Of a stretch of 64,000 bases of DNA, positions 7,271-15,617 are shown in pieces. The stretch comes from Streptomyces sp. NBC_00878 (GTDB taxonomy: Bacteria; Actinomycetota; Actinomycetes; Streptomycetales; Streptomycetaceae). The stretch lies in the NCBI RefSeq assembly GCF_026341515.1, contig NZ_JAPEOK010000001.1:2170001-2234000 (forward strand), written 5' to 3'. Each line of letters begins with the position of its first letter. Position 1 is the first letter of the stretch. A model generated the notes under the pieces. The model did not search any database. It saw nothing but the letters and a program-made list of their open reading frames with translations, and was not told where the DNA came from. The position numbers were made by a program, and so were the translations under genes.

Positions 7271-8860
7271 GTGTCGACTCGGGACGACGACGTCGAGGAG
7301 TTCGCGGCACTGCTGAGGCGTCTGAAGGCGCGCACGGACCGCAGTTACGGTGCCCTCGCGCGCCGGGTGAACATGAACACCTCGACGCTGCACCGCTACT
7401 GCGCCGGTGACGCGGTGCCGCTCGACTTCGCGCCCGTGGAACGCTTCGCCGCACTGTGCGGAGCGACCCCGGAGGAGCGGCTCGAACTGCACCGCCTCTG
7501 GATCCGGGCGGTGGCGGCACGACAGCGACCGCGTACGGCTGATTCGCCGGAGGGTGCAGTTCCGGTTGCAGTTCCGGTTGAGGGTCCGGTTGAGGGTCCG
7601 CAACCGGATCCGACGACGGTTCCGGTTGCGGACCGGGGTGCGGATCCAGTCGCGGATCCGGTTGCCGACGAAGCCGCCGCCGAGCCGGAGGCACGAGCCG
7701 AACACGAGGGAGCCGAGCACGAGGGAGCCGGCCAGCCCGGGAGCGGCAACGCGCCCGGGGACGGGAGCGAGTGGGAGGGGGACAGCGAGCAGGAGTCGCG
7801 CTCTTCGGACGCGGAGACCGACCCCCTGTCGACCATGCCGACCGTCTCCGCCTTGGCTTTCGGCCCACGCCCGCGCCCTCACCCCCGCCCCCGCCGCGCC
7901 TGGTACCGGCGGCGGCGAGTCACGATCACCACCGCCGTGGCGACCGCGCTGTTGGTCACGCTGGGCGCTCTCTCCGCCCTGTCGGACGACCGTACGTCCG
8001 ACGACGCGTCCCGAGTCGTCGGCCCGAGCGAGGGCCCGACCCCGAGGACGACCTCCGACGACACACGTGACCCACGGACCGAGAGCCCCTCCCCCAAGGC
8101 TTCCCGGCCGTCACCGTCCCCCTCGGCTTCCGGCAAGGGGAAGGGCAAGGGCAAGGGCAAGCCGTCCGAGCCCTCCGGCAAGGACGGCGGACCATCGGGG
8201 AACAACGGCGAGCCGAACGGCTCGGCCTCCACTGCCCTGCCGCTCACCTGGACCGCGAACTCGCAGGTCTGGGCGTACGGCTGCGGCCACGACTACGTCC
8301 TCGGCAAGAAGCCGGAGCAGGTTCCGCCGCCCCCGGCCGCGCAGGACGCCGGGGTCTGGGCGGGGACGCAGAACGCGGTGCACGGACGCGAGACGATGGT
8401 GGACATCTCGGTACAGGGCCGATCGTCCACCGCCGTCGTCCTGGAGGCACTCCGGGTACGCGTCGTAGGGCGCTCAACTCCTCTCCAGGGCAACGCCTTC
8501 GCCATGGACCGTGGCTGCGGAGGCTCGATCACCCCGCGCTCCTTCGCCGTCGACCTGGACAAGGACCGGCCCATCGCCCGCCCGGTCCCGGGCAATGACA
8601 CGGGCACGCCGATCCCCGCGGTGCGCATGCCGTACCGGGTGTCCGCGCAGGACCCGGAGGTGCTGCTGGTCAGGGCCCAGACGGAGAGCTGCGACTGCCG
8701 CTGGTACCTGGAGCTCGACTGGTCCTCCCAGGGCCGCACCGGCACGGTCCGCATCGACGACCGCGGGCGTCCGTTCCGTACCAGCAGCATCAAGAACCTG
8801 CCGCGCTACTGGTACGGCACGGTCGGCTCGGACCGCCAGTGGGTCCCGTACAACGGCTGA
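7271..8860 (+). CDS. membrane-anchored XRE-type regulator-like protein
   Basis: A 529-residue protein. Residues 1-75 hold a helix-turn-helix domain (RSYGALARRVNMNTSTLHRYCAGDAVP) of the type common in Streptomyces. An acidic, repeat-rich linker follows, with Val-Pro-Val-Ala and Ala-Asp-Pro repeats matched by DNA repeats at 7558-7670. One membrane helix sits near 225 (ITTAVATALLVTLGALSAL). Outside come a Ser/Pro/Lys linker with a GKGKGKGKGK run and a folded domain with paired Cys (AYGCGH, DRGCGG, ESCDCRW). The architecture suggests an outside sensor joined to an inside DNA-binding or protein-binding head. The start is GTG with GGGGGAACG in front. It ends 21 bp from the convergent PP2C gene. Confidence 0.75.
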   Translation: MSTRDDDVEEFAALLRRLKARTDRSYGALARRVNMNTSTLHRYCAGDAVPLDFAPVERFAALCGATPEERLELHRLWIRAVAARQRPRTADSPEGAVPVAVPVEGPVEGPQPDPTTVPVADRGADPVADPVADEAAAEPEARAEHEGAEHEGAGQPGSGNAPGDGSEWEGDSEQESRSSDAETDPLSTMPTVSALAFGPRPRPHPRPRRAWYRRRRVTITTAVATALLVTLGALSALSDDRTSDDASRVVGPSEGPTPRTTSDDTRDPRTESPSPKASRPSPSPSASGKGKGKGKGKPSEPSGKDGGPSGNNGEPNGSASTALPLTWTANSQVWAYGCGHDYVLGKKPEQVPPPPAAQDAGVWAGTQNAVHGRETMVDISVQGRSSTAVVLEALRVRVVGRSTPLQGNAFAMDRGCGGSITPRSFAVDLDKDRPIARPVPGNDTGTPIPAVRMPYRVSAQDPEVLLVRAQTESCDCRWYLELDWSSQGRTGTVRIDDRGRPFRTSSIKNLPRYWYGTVGSDRQWVPYNG

Positions 8861-8881
8861 CTCCTTCGCCGCCGTACGCGG

Positions 8882-11230
8882 TTACGCCTCCCAAACTGCC
8901 GCCGCCGTCCGGTCGTCGGCGTAGCCCTTGACCCGTACCAGGGTGTCCGCGAGGAACGCCGCGAGGCCGGGCGGTTCGCCGTCCGACCAACGGGAGGCGA
9001 GGTGCTCGACCAGGCGGGGTTCGCCGCGCAGGGGTTCGGCGAAACCGCTGCTGCACAGCAGGAGGGTGTCGCCCGGGCGGGCGACGGAGGCGCGGAAGCG
9101 GAAGGGGTCGCGGGGCGGCGGTTCGAGGGCGGGTTCGTACGGGCTCGGGGGTGTGGTGATGCCGAGGTCCATGGTGAGGCGGTCGCCGTCGGGGGTCTCG
9201 TGCGGCAGCGAACCGAAGCCGACGACGGCCTCGCCGGTGGTGTCGGCGACGCGCGGCTCGATGTCCTGCCACTCGCCGTCGCGCAGCCGGAAGAGGCCGC
9301 CCGCTCCGACGCCGAAGAAGACGCGCGTACGGCACTCGGGGTCGGCGGGGAGGAGGAGGCAGCGCAGGCCGGCGGTGTACTCCTCGGGTTCGATGCCCTG
9401 TTCGGCGGCGGTGGCCCGCAGTTTGCCGAGGCTGCGGTCGGTGAGCCGGTGCAGTCCCGACTTCAGGTCGCCGCGCCGGGCGGCCCTGATGTCCTCGGCC
9501 AGCCGGGCGTGGCTGCGGCCGACGGCCCGCCCGATCCAGTGGCACGCCTCGGCGGCGGCCCGGTGCGCGCCGGGCGTGGCACGGGCCCCGGTCGCCATGG
9601 CGACCAGCACGAGGGCGCCGTCTCCGACGCCGAAGCGCGCGGTGAGCAGGGAGTCCCGGCGAGGCTCGCCCCGGTAGCGCGCCGAGTCCCCGCGCACGGA
9701 CACGGCCCGAAGCGTGCACGTCCCGTACGACGCCCCGTCCAGCACGGTGTCCGCCACGAGGTCGTCGAGTTCGTCCGCGTCGGCGGGAGGCAGGGCGGTG
9801 GGTTCGGCGTCGTAGGTGGGCGGTCCGGAGCCCACGTAGTCGACGGGGATGGGGAGGTTGGGTGTCTGTAGGGGGGCTTCTACGGAGGCCTGGTCGGGGG
9901 AGCTGCCGGACGGGGCGTCGACGAGGGTGGCGGGCGGGGGGTACTGGGTGCTGCCCGCGGGGGTTTCGGTGGAGGGGGTGGGGGTGGGGGTGGGGGTGGG
10001 CGAGTCGGCCGAGTTGGAGGGGCCGGGCGGGTTGAACGGACTACGCGCCGAGGCATCGGCCTGGCCAGCTGCGGCCCGACCGCCGCCGTCGACACCGGAC
10101 GAGCGACCTTCCGAGAGCCCTGGCTGCCTGCCGTACGGGCCGTCGGCGGAAGCGCCCGGCTCCCCGAGGGAGGGGCCGTCGGCGGTGGGCGGGCCGGCCG
10201 GTGGCTGCGGCCACCAGGGGGCGGCACCGGAAGGCTGCGGGTCGGCGGCCGGGCGCGGGGGCGGCGGTGAGTCGGCAGGACGGGCGGGAGGCGCCGCGGC
10301 GACAGGCCCTGTGGGCGGCGGCGGTGACGCGTCGGAGGGCGCGCGAGACGTGGGCGTGCGAGACGTGGGCGTCCGGGAGGTGGGCGCTCCGGCCCCGGGC
10401 GCCTCCGTGGACGTACCGCTGCCGACCCCTGACGCGGGGAACCCCGGTGGCTGGGGGCCCGGCGGGAAGGAGGCCGGGCCCGGAGGTTCGGCGGGCGGAG
10501 GTTCGGCGGGCGGAGGCTCCCAGGGCGCCCGCTGCCGCTGAAGCCCGCTGCGCCACAACGCGTCGCCCTCCGGCCCACCGGGCGGGAGTACGTCTCCACC
10601 GGCAGCCGGTCCGGCGGGCGCGGGCCCGCGCGGGGCACCTGCCCACGGCCACGGCCCGTGAGCCACAGGTCCGGCCGTGGACCCGGCGGCAGCCGGTCCG
10701 CCGACCGCAGGCCCACCAACTGCGGGGCCATCGGGCGCGGACCCGCCAGAGGCAGGGCCACTGGGGGCCGGGCCGCCGACCGCAGGTCCGCCGGGCCTCG
10801 GCTCACCAGACGCTGGGCCACCTACCGCAGGCCCGCCAGGAGACGGCGCGCCCGTGGCATCCGGTTGTCGTTCGGTGGCGCCCCAGCCGGCCACGGGCCA
10901 GCCGGTGCCGTGGCCGCCGACCGTGGGGCCGTCAGCCACGGACCCGCCACCGGCCGGGCCGTCGCTCTCCGGGGCGCCACGGCCCGTCCCGGCGCCGAGG
11001 CCGCGACGACGTTCGGACGGTGTTCGGGTGCGGGGAGGCGGGATGCCTGGTCCCGCGACGGGCGGCGGGGGCGCGTCGGCGGGGGTGTCGAGGGTGTTCG
11101 CCGCCGAGGCGAAGCGGTCGTCGAGGGAGTCGGCCGCGGCCGCGGGCCCGGTGTCCCCCGTGGAGTCGTCGTACAGCTGCCCCCACCAGTCGTCCTCATG
11201 ACCGGTGGGCTTCTCCCCCTGCTGGCTCAT
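8882..11230 (-). CDS. PP2C-like (PPM) protein phosphatase with long Pro-rich N-terminal region
   Basis: A 782-residue protein. Roughly the first 480 residues are disordered: Pro, Gly, Ala and Ser repeats such as GGPAVGGPA and TPTSRTPTSR. The last 280 residues resemble the PP2C-type domain common in Streptomyces (ALVLVAMATGARATPGAH, DTLLLCSSGFAEPLRG, YADDRTAAAVWEA). The canonical DGMGG metal motif is not obvious; the equivalent strand reads VAMATGARA. Metal binding, and therefore activity, may be reduced. Its closeness to the kinase and FHA genes suggests a phosphorylation module. The ATG at 11230 (MSQQGEKPTGHEDDWW) is preferred because residues before it look non-coding. The region 11231-11716 has no gene; it contains a weak dyad around 11424-11440 and presumably promoters for both flanks. 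Confidence 0.7.
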   Translation of the reverse strand: MSQQGEKPTGHEDDWWGQLYDDSTGDTGPAAAADSLDDRFASAANTLDTPADAPPPPVAGPGIPPPRTRTPSERRRGLGAGTGRGAPESDGPAGGGSVADGPTVGGHGTGWPVAGWGATERQPDATGAPSPGGPAVGGPASGEPRPGGPAVGGPAPSGPASGGSAPDGPAVGGPAVGGPAAAGSTAGPVAHGPWPWAGAPRGPAPAGPAAGGDVLPPGGPEGDALWRSGLQRQRAPWEPPPAEPPPAEPPGPASFPPGPQPPGFPASGVGSGTSTEAPGAGAPTSRTPTSRTPTSRAPSDASPPPPTGPVAAAPPARPADSPPPPRPAADPQPSGAAPWWPQPPAGPPTADGPSLGEPGASADGPYGRQPGLSEGRSSGVDGGGRAAAGQADASARSPFNPPGPSNSADSPTPTPTPTPSTETPAGSTQYPPPATLVDAPSGSSPDQASVEAPLQTPNLPIPVDYVGSGPPTYDAEPTALPPADADELDDLVADTVLDGASYGTCTLRAVSVRGDSARYRGEPRRDSLLTARFGVGDGALVLVAMATGARATPGAHRAAAEACHWIGRAVGRSHARLAEDIRAARRGDLKSGLHRLTDRSLGKLRATAAEQGIEPEEYTAGLRCLLLPADPECRTRVFFGVGAGGLFRLRDGEWQDIEPRVADTTGEAVVGFGSLPHETPDGDRLTMDLGITTPPSPYEPALEPPPRDPFRFRASVARPGDTLLLCSSGFAEPLRGEPRLVEHLASRWSDGEPPGLAAFLADTLVRVKGYADDRTAAAVWEA

Positions 11231-11716
11231 GCCCCTAATTGTCCACCGCGGAGGCCGGATGAAAACGGTGCATCCGGAAAAACCGGCCACGAGGTTGGGC
11301 ATCGAACGGCGAAACGAAGCCGCCGGGCGATCCCACCCCCCACGGGAGAACCGCCCGGCGGCGCCGGTGTGACCGCGGGGCCCGGCGCACGCCGTACGCC
11401 CGGGTCACGGTCTGAATGACAGGGTTCCCCAGATCTCCTGGGAGTCACCCGGTTCTGACCTGAGTGTGACCTGTTTCCCTGAGGGACAGCTGTGCCCGTG
11501 TACCCGGCGGTCGCGGCCCGTCCGCCGCACCGTCCGTCCGAACCACTCGTCCTGGCCCTCCCGGTCCGTGGCGGGTCCTCGCCACAGGCCGCACGTCATA
11601 CAGCGGTAGCGCCACCTTGGCAGAAAGACAGAGGGTACGGCGATGATGTGCCGAGGCGGATTTACGCCGTGGCCGTTTCCCGCCACGGCCAGGGGTACGG
11701 GGAGGGGCGTCGCCGC

Positions 11717-12724
11717 ATGCTGGAAGCGACAGGTCTGACAGCGATAGGGCTGGACGAGACACACGAGTCGGCGTACCGGGCACTGGTGTCCGTGGGCGCC
11801 GCCGACGTACCCGACCTCGCACGGCGACTCACGCTCGGCGAGCACGACACCGAGCACGCGCTGCGCCGGCTGGAGCGGCACGGTCTCGCGGCCCAGTCGT
11901 CGGCCCGGCCCGGCCGGTGGGTCGCGGCGCCGCCGGGCGTCGCCATCGGCGCGCTGCTAACCCAGCGGCGCCACGAGCTGGACCAGGCGGAACTGGCCGC
12001 CGCGCTGCTCGCCGAGGAGTACCGCGCGCGGGCCGTCGAGCCCGCCGCACACGACCTGGTCGAGGTGGTGACCGGCGCGGCCGCGGTCGCGCAGCGGTTT
12101 CTGCAGCTCCAGCTCGGCGCGACCGAGGAGGTGTGCGCGCTGGTCACCACGAATCCGGTCGCCGTCTCCGCCACCGACAACGACGCGGAGAAGCAGGCCG
12201 CCGACCGCGGTGTCCGCTACCGCGTGGTCGTCGAGCGGTCGGTGCTGCACCTGCCCGACGGCATCAACGAGCTGGCCGCCGCGCTCGGCCGCGACGAACA
12301 GGTACGCGTCGTGGACACCGTCCCGACCAAGCTCGTGGTCGCCGACCGGGCCCTCGCCATGGTCCCGCTGACCTCGCGGACCCTGGAGCCCGCGGCCCTC
12401 GTCGTCCACGCAAGCGGACTCCTCGAATCGCTGTCGGGCCTGTTCGAGTCGGTGTGGCGGGACGCACTTCCGCTGCGCCTCGGCGCGCCCGGCACCTTCA
12501 CCGAGGAGGAGCGGGACGGGCCGGACGGCACCGACCTGGAGATCCTCTCCCTCCTCCTCGCCGGACTCACCGACGCGAGCGTCGCCAAACAGCTCGACCT
12601 CGGCCTCCGGACCGTGCAGCGCCGGGTGAAACGGCTGATGGAGCTGACGGGCGTGACAACCCGGCTCCAGCTCGGCTGGCACACGTACGAGAAGGGCTGG
12701 GTGGCCCGGGAACGACAGGACTGA
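11717..12724 (+). CDS. LuxR-type transcriptional regulator with N-terminal TrmB/MarR-like winged helix
   Basis: A 335-residue protein. Residues 5-60 form a winged helix (YRALVSVGAADVPDLARRLTL...ALRRLERHGLAAQ). The middle is a ligand or effector region. The last 65 residues are a LuxR-type helix-turn-helix (EILSLLLAGLTDASVAKQLDLGLRTVQRRVKRLMELTG). This pair of domains is common among Streptomyces regulators of unknown signal. The ATG at 11717 follows GGGGAGGGG about ten bases away. DUF456 lies 36 bp downstream on the same strand. Confidence 0.85.
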   Translation: MLEATGLTAIGLDETHESAYRALVSVGAADVPDLARRLTLGEHDTEHALRRLERHGLAAQSSARPGRWVAAPPGVAIGALLTQRRHELDQAELAAALLAEEYRARAVEPAAHDLVEVVTGAAAVAQRFLQLQLGATEEVCALVTTNPVAVSATDNDAEKQAADRGVRYRVVVERSVLHLPDGINELAAALGRDEQVRVVDTVPTKLVVADRALAMVPLTSRTLEPAALVVHASGLLESLSGLFESVWRDALPLRLGAPGTFTEEERDGPDGTDLEILSLLLAGLTDASVAKQLDLGLRTVQRRVKRLMELTGVTTRLQLGWHTYEKGWVARERQD

Positions 12725-12760
12725 CCTGCGGTTTCGCCCGTTTTCCCGCACTCTGGACAG

Positions 12761-13246
12761 ATGGGAGCGTGGGAACTCCTGCTGGTCGGGGTGGTGCTGC
12801 TGCTCGGCCTGATCGGAGTGCTGGTACCCGGCGCGCCGGGGTCGTGGCTCGTGTGGGCCGCGATCCTGTGGTGGGCCTTCGAGGACCCCGAGGGGCTCTC
12901 GTGGGCCGTGCTCGTGGGCGCCACCGCCGTCCTCTTCGTCTCCCAGGTGATCCGCTGGCAGCTGCCGCCGCGCCGGCTGCGCGCGAGCGGCGCCACCCCC
13001 CGCATGGCGGCGTACGCGGGCGTCGGAGCCCTGCTCGGCTTCTTCCTCCTGCCGGTGCTCGGCGCGATACCCGGCTACCTCGGCGGCGGCTACCTCGCCG
13101 AACGGCTACGGCTCGGCGGGCACCGGGAGGCGAAGGCGTCGGTCCGCGCGGTGATGCGGGCGGGCGGGACCAGCGTGCTGGTGGAGCTGTTCACCTGCCT
13201 GCTGATCACGGGGGCGTGGCTGGGGGCCGTGATCTGGGGGCCGTGA
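12761..13246 (+). CDS. DUF456 family membrane protein
   Basis: A 161-residue protein, mostly hydrophobic. Segments lie near residues 3-35, 45-65 and 85-115, with Gly-rich turns (GLIGVLVPGAPGSWLVWAAILWW; LLGFFLLPVLGAIPGYLGGGYLAE), and a last helix at the C-terminus. The length and Gly-motifs fit DUF456, a family of unknown function. It follows the LuxR-type gene by 36 bp with no visible terminator and may be co-transcribed with it. Confidence 0.85.
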   Translation: MGAWELLLVGVVLLLGLIGVLVPGAPGSWLVWAAILWWAFEDPEGLSWAVLVGATAVLFVSQVIRWQLPPRRLRASGATPRMAAYAGVGALLGFFLLPVLGAIPGYLGGGYLAERLRLGGHREAKASVRAVMRAGGTSVLVELFTCLLITGAWLGAVIWGP

Positions 13247-13304
13247 AGGGAGGGCCGCGAGGAGGCCGGTGGTGTGAGGGCCGTGGTGCTGGTCCGTGAC
13301 CGGG

Positions 13305-14654
13305 CTATCCCTCCGCGGTCGCCAGAGCCGTCGAGGTCGCCAGAGCCGCCGGGGTCGCCGGGGTCGCCCCCGTCCCCGTCCCCGGAGGCGGCCCCGTCTC
13401 CGGAAGTGCCGCGGTCTCCGGAGGTGCCAGGGTCGCCAGATCGATGCTGTCGGCCAGGGCCCGCATGCCCGCGTCGTTGAAGTGGAGGTGGTCGCCGGGG
13501 TCGTAGGCGGCCAGCATGCGGTACGGCCGGGACGGGTCACGGACGACGGCGTCGAAGTCCACGACCGCGTCGAACAGACCACTGCCGCGGATGAGCCGGT
13601 TCACCTCCTGCCGTACGCGCTCACGTGCCTCCGTGTATCCGCCGTAGCCGCCGAACGGCGTGAGCGTGGCCCCGACGACCCGGATGCCGCGGGCGTGGGC
13701 GCGCCACACGATCTCGCGGTACGCGGCCCCGAGTGCGGCCGGGTCGGTCTGGTTCGGCGCGCTCTTGATGTCGTTGATGCCCTCCATCACGATCAGCGTG
13801 CGCACCCCGGTCCGGGAGAGGACGTCGGCGTCGAACCGGTCCAGGGCACTGGGCCCCCGGCCTTCGAGCAGCAGTCGGTTCCCGGCGACTCCCGCGTTCA
13901 GCACAGCCTGTTGCCGACGTGCGGGCAGGTCGCGCAGACGCTCCGCCAGCCGGTCGGGCCACCGCCGGTTGGCGCTCGGCGTCGAGCCGGACCCGTCGGT
14001 GAGGGAGTCCCCGAGCGCGACCACGCTCCCCGCGGCTTCCGGGCGGAGCACGTCGACACCGGTCACGTAGAACCAGGAGCCCGTGGTGACCGTGTACGCG
14101 CCGCCGCTCACATCCGCGACGCGATTGCCCTGAGGAGCAACGAAGTTGGTCTGCAACGCATCGCGGTGATACGTCGCCGGACCCGAGTCCCACGGCGTAT
14201 GCACGGTGACCAGAAGGTTGGCGGCAGCAGGCACGGTCAGCGTGACGGAGTCACTGACGACGTCCATGCCCACCGGCACGGTGACCGTCCTCCGCCCGCC
14301 GAAGGTGAGCGTGCGCATCGTGCCGGGAAGGGCGTTCGGGCTCTTCGGGGCGTTCGGCACCTGCCGGGCGAGGGTGGCTCCGCCGAGGGCCAGCGGCAGG
14401 CTGCCGAGGCGGTTGGAGATCCGTACGCGGACGGCCGTGCCGCCGACACTCGTGTGGACGACGTTGCGGATCGAGGCGCCGGGAAGAGCGGCCGCGGTAC
14501 CGGAGGCGGCGCCTTCCCAGGTGCCGGTCCAGGTGCCGGTCCAGTGGGCGGGGGCCGTCCGCGCGAGGGACTCCCGGCCTCCGTGAGCGGCCCCCGTGCC
14601 CATCAGCGTGAGCGCCAGCGCTCCGGCCACGGCAACCAGCGTCTGTCTGAGCAT
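13305..14654 (-). CDS. secreted SGNH/GDSL hydrolase
   Basis: A 449-residue protein with a signal peptide (LVAVAGALALTLMGTGAAHGG). The N-terminal 180 residues are a beta-rich domain. The SGNH hydrolase domain follows: block I GDSLTDGSGS near residue 213 with the nucleophile Ser, block II Gly/Asn in NAGVAGNRLL, block III in MEGINDIKS, and the Asp-x-x-His pair in DHLHFND near 390. The tail is a low-complexity Ala-Thr-Pro-Gly repeat (TGTGATPATPAALATST). It probably removes acyl groups from an extracellular lipid, glycan or ester; the substrate cannot be read from sequence. Confidence 0.88.
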   Translation of the reverse strand: MLRQTLVAVAGALALTLMGTGAAHGGRESLARTAPAHWTGTWTGTWEGAASGTAAALPGASIRNVVHTSVGGTAVRVRISNRLGSLPLALGGATLARQVPNAPKSPNALPGTMRTLTFGGRRTVTVPVGMDVVSDSVTLTVPAAANLLVTVHTPWDSGPATYHRDALQTNFVAPQGNRVADVSGGAYTVTTGSWFYVTGVDVLRPEAAGSVVALGDSLTDGSGSTPSANRRWPDRLAERLRDLPARRQQAVLNAGVAGNRLLLEGRGPSALDRFDADVLSRTGVRTLIVMEGINDIKSAPNQTDPAALGAAYREIVWRAHARGIRVVGATLTPFGGYGGYTEARERVRQEVNRLIRGSGLFDAVVDFDAVVRDPSRPYRMLAAYDPGDHLHFNDAGMRALADSIDLATLAPPETAALPETGPPPGTGTGATPATPAALATSTALATAEG

Positions 14655-14756
14655 GCGTCACTGCCCTCCGCCGACGGAGCCCGACGAGATGCAGGTCTCC
14701 GGACCTAGGGCCAGGATCCGATGCGGGGGACGCGAAAACCGTGTTTGGCTGCAGTT

Positions 14757-15125
14757 ATGACCGCATTCAGTGAAGCCGAACGGGTGTACCTAAAGTCCCA
14801 GCGGCTGGGCCGACTGGCCACCGTCGACGCCCACGGGCAGCCGCAGGCGAACCCCGTGGGCTTCTATCCGCAGGACGACGGGACGATCCTGATCGGCGGT
14901 TACGCCATGGGCTCCACCAAGAAGTGGCGCAACCTCCAGAAGAACCCCAAGGTCGCCCTCGTCGTCGACGACATCGTCAGCCTCCGCCCCTGGAAGGTGC
15001 GCGGCGTGGACATCCGGGGCGAGGCCGAACTCCTCACGGGCGCCCATGACTTGGGCCCGCACTTCAGCGAGGAGCTGATCCGTATCCACCCACGACGCAT
15101 CCACAGCTGGGGCCTGGACGACTGA
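14757..15125 (+). CDS. PPOX-class F420/FMN-dependent oxidoreductase
   Basis: A 122-residue split-barrel flavin-binding protein. It begins with the family pattern EAERVYLKSQRLGRLATVDA, followed by PQANPVGF, a Lys/Arg phosphate-binding patch (GSTKKWRNLQKNPKVALVVDD) and VRGVDIRGEAELL. It ends at a typical position (RIHPRRIHSWGLD). Such actinobacterial proteins use F420 or FMN to reduce small molecules; the substrate is unknown. The ATG at 14757 is chosen because the frame upstream lacks family residues. It ends 7 bp from the convergent ogt gene. Confidence 0.85.
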   Translation: MTAFSEAERVYLKSQRLGRLATVDAHGQPQANPVGFYPQDDGTILIGGYAMGSTKKWRNLQKNPKVALVVDDIVSLRPWKVRGVDIRGEAELLTGAHDLGPHFSEELIRIHPRRIHSWGLDD

Positions 15126-15132
15126 CGGGTCG

Positions 15133-15615
15133 CTATCGCCCTTCCAGCTTCAGCAGGTGGAGCTTGCGCTCCAGTCCGCCCGCGTAGCCGGTGAGCGACC
15201 CGTCGGCGCCGATCACCCGATGGCACGGCCGCACGATCAACAGCGGGTTGGCGCCGATCGCCCCGCCGACGGCCCGCACGGCGGCGCGCGACGCGCCGAT
15301 CCGCGCGGCGATCTCCCCGTACGTGGTGGTCGCCCCGTACGGAACGGAGTCGAGGGCGTCCCAGACCTTCTCCCGGAACTCGGTGCCGATTGCTCTCAAC
15401 TCCAGCTGGAACTCCTTGAGTTCACCGGCGAAGTAGGCGGCGAGCTGCTGTCGGGCATCCTGAAAGAGCTCAGGCACGGGCCGCCACTCCGGCTGGACGG
15501 TACGACCGCCCTTCTGCCCGGGGACCGAGAGAGAGGTCAGTACCCCGAACTCGTCGGCGGTGAGCAGGAGTTGGCCGACAGGGCTGTCGAGCTCGGCATA
15601 GTGGACGTTCGTCAT
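15133..15615 (-). CDS. ogt: methylated-DNA--protein-cysteine S-methyltransferase
   Basis: A 160-residue protein that moves alkyl groups from O6-alkylguanine in DNA to its own cysteine. The active site reads IVRPCHRVIGADGSLTGYAGG. A helix-turn-helix (YGEIAARIGASRAAVRAVGGA) and the Asn-containing hinge precede it. The length is normal for the family. It starts two bases after the stop of the ada-alkA type gene upstream, so the two form a DNA-alkylation repair operon. Confidence 0.95.
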   Translation of the reverse strand: MTNVHYAELDSPVGQLLLTADEFGVLTSLSVPGQKGGRTVQPEWRPVPELFQDARQQLAAYFAGELKEFQLELRAIGTEFREKVWDALDSVPYGATTTYGEIAARIGASRAAVRAVGGAIGANPLLIVRPCHRVIGADGSLTGYAGGLERKLHLLKLEGR

Positions 15616-15617
15616 GA

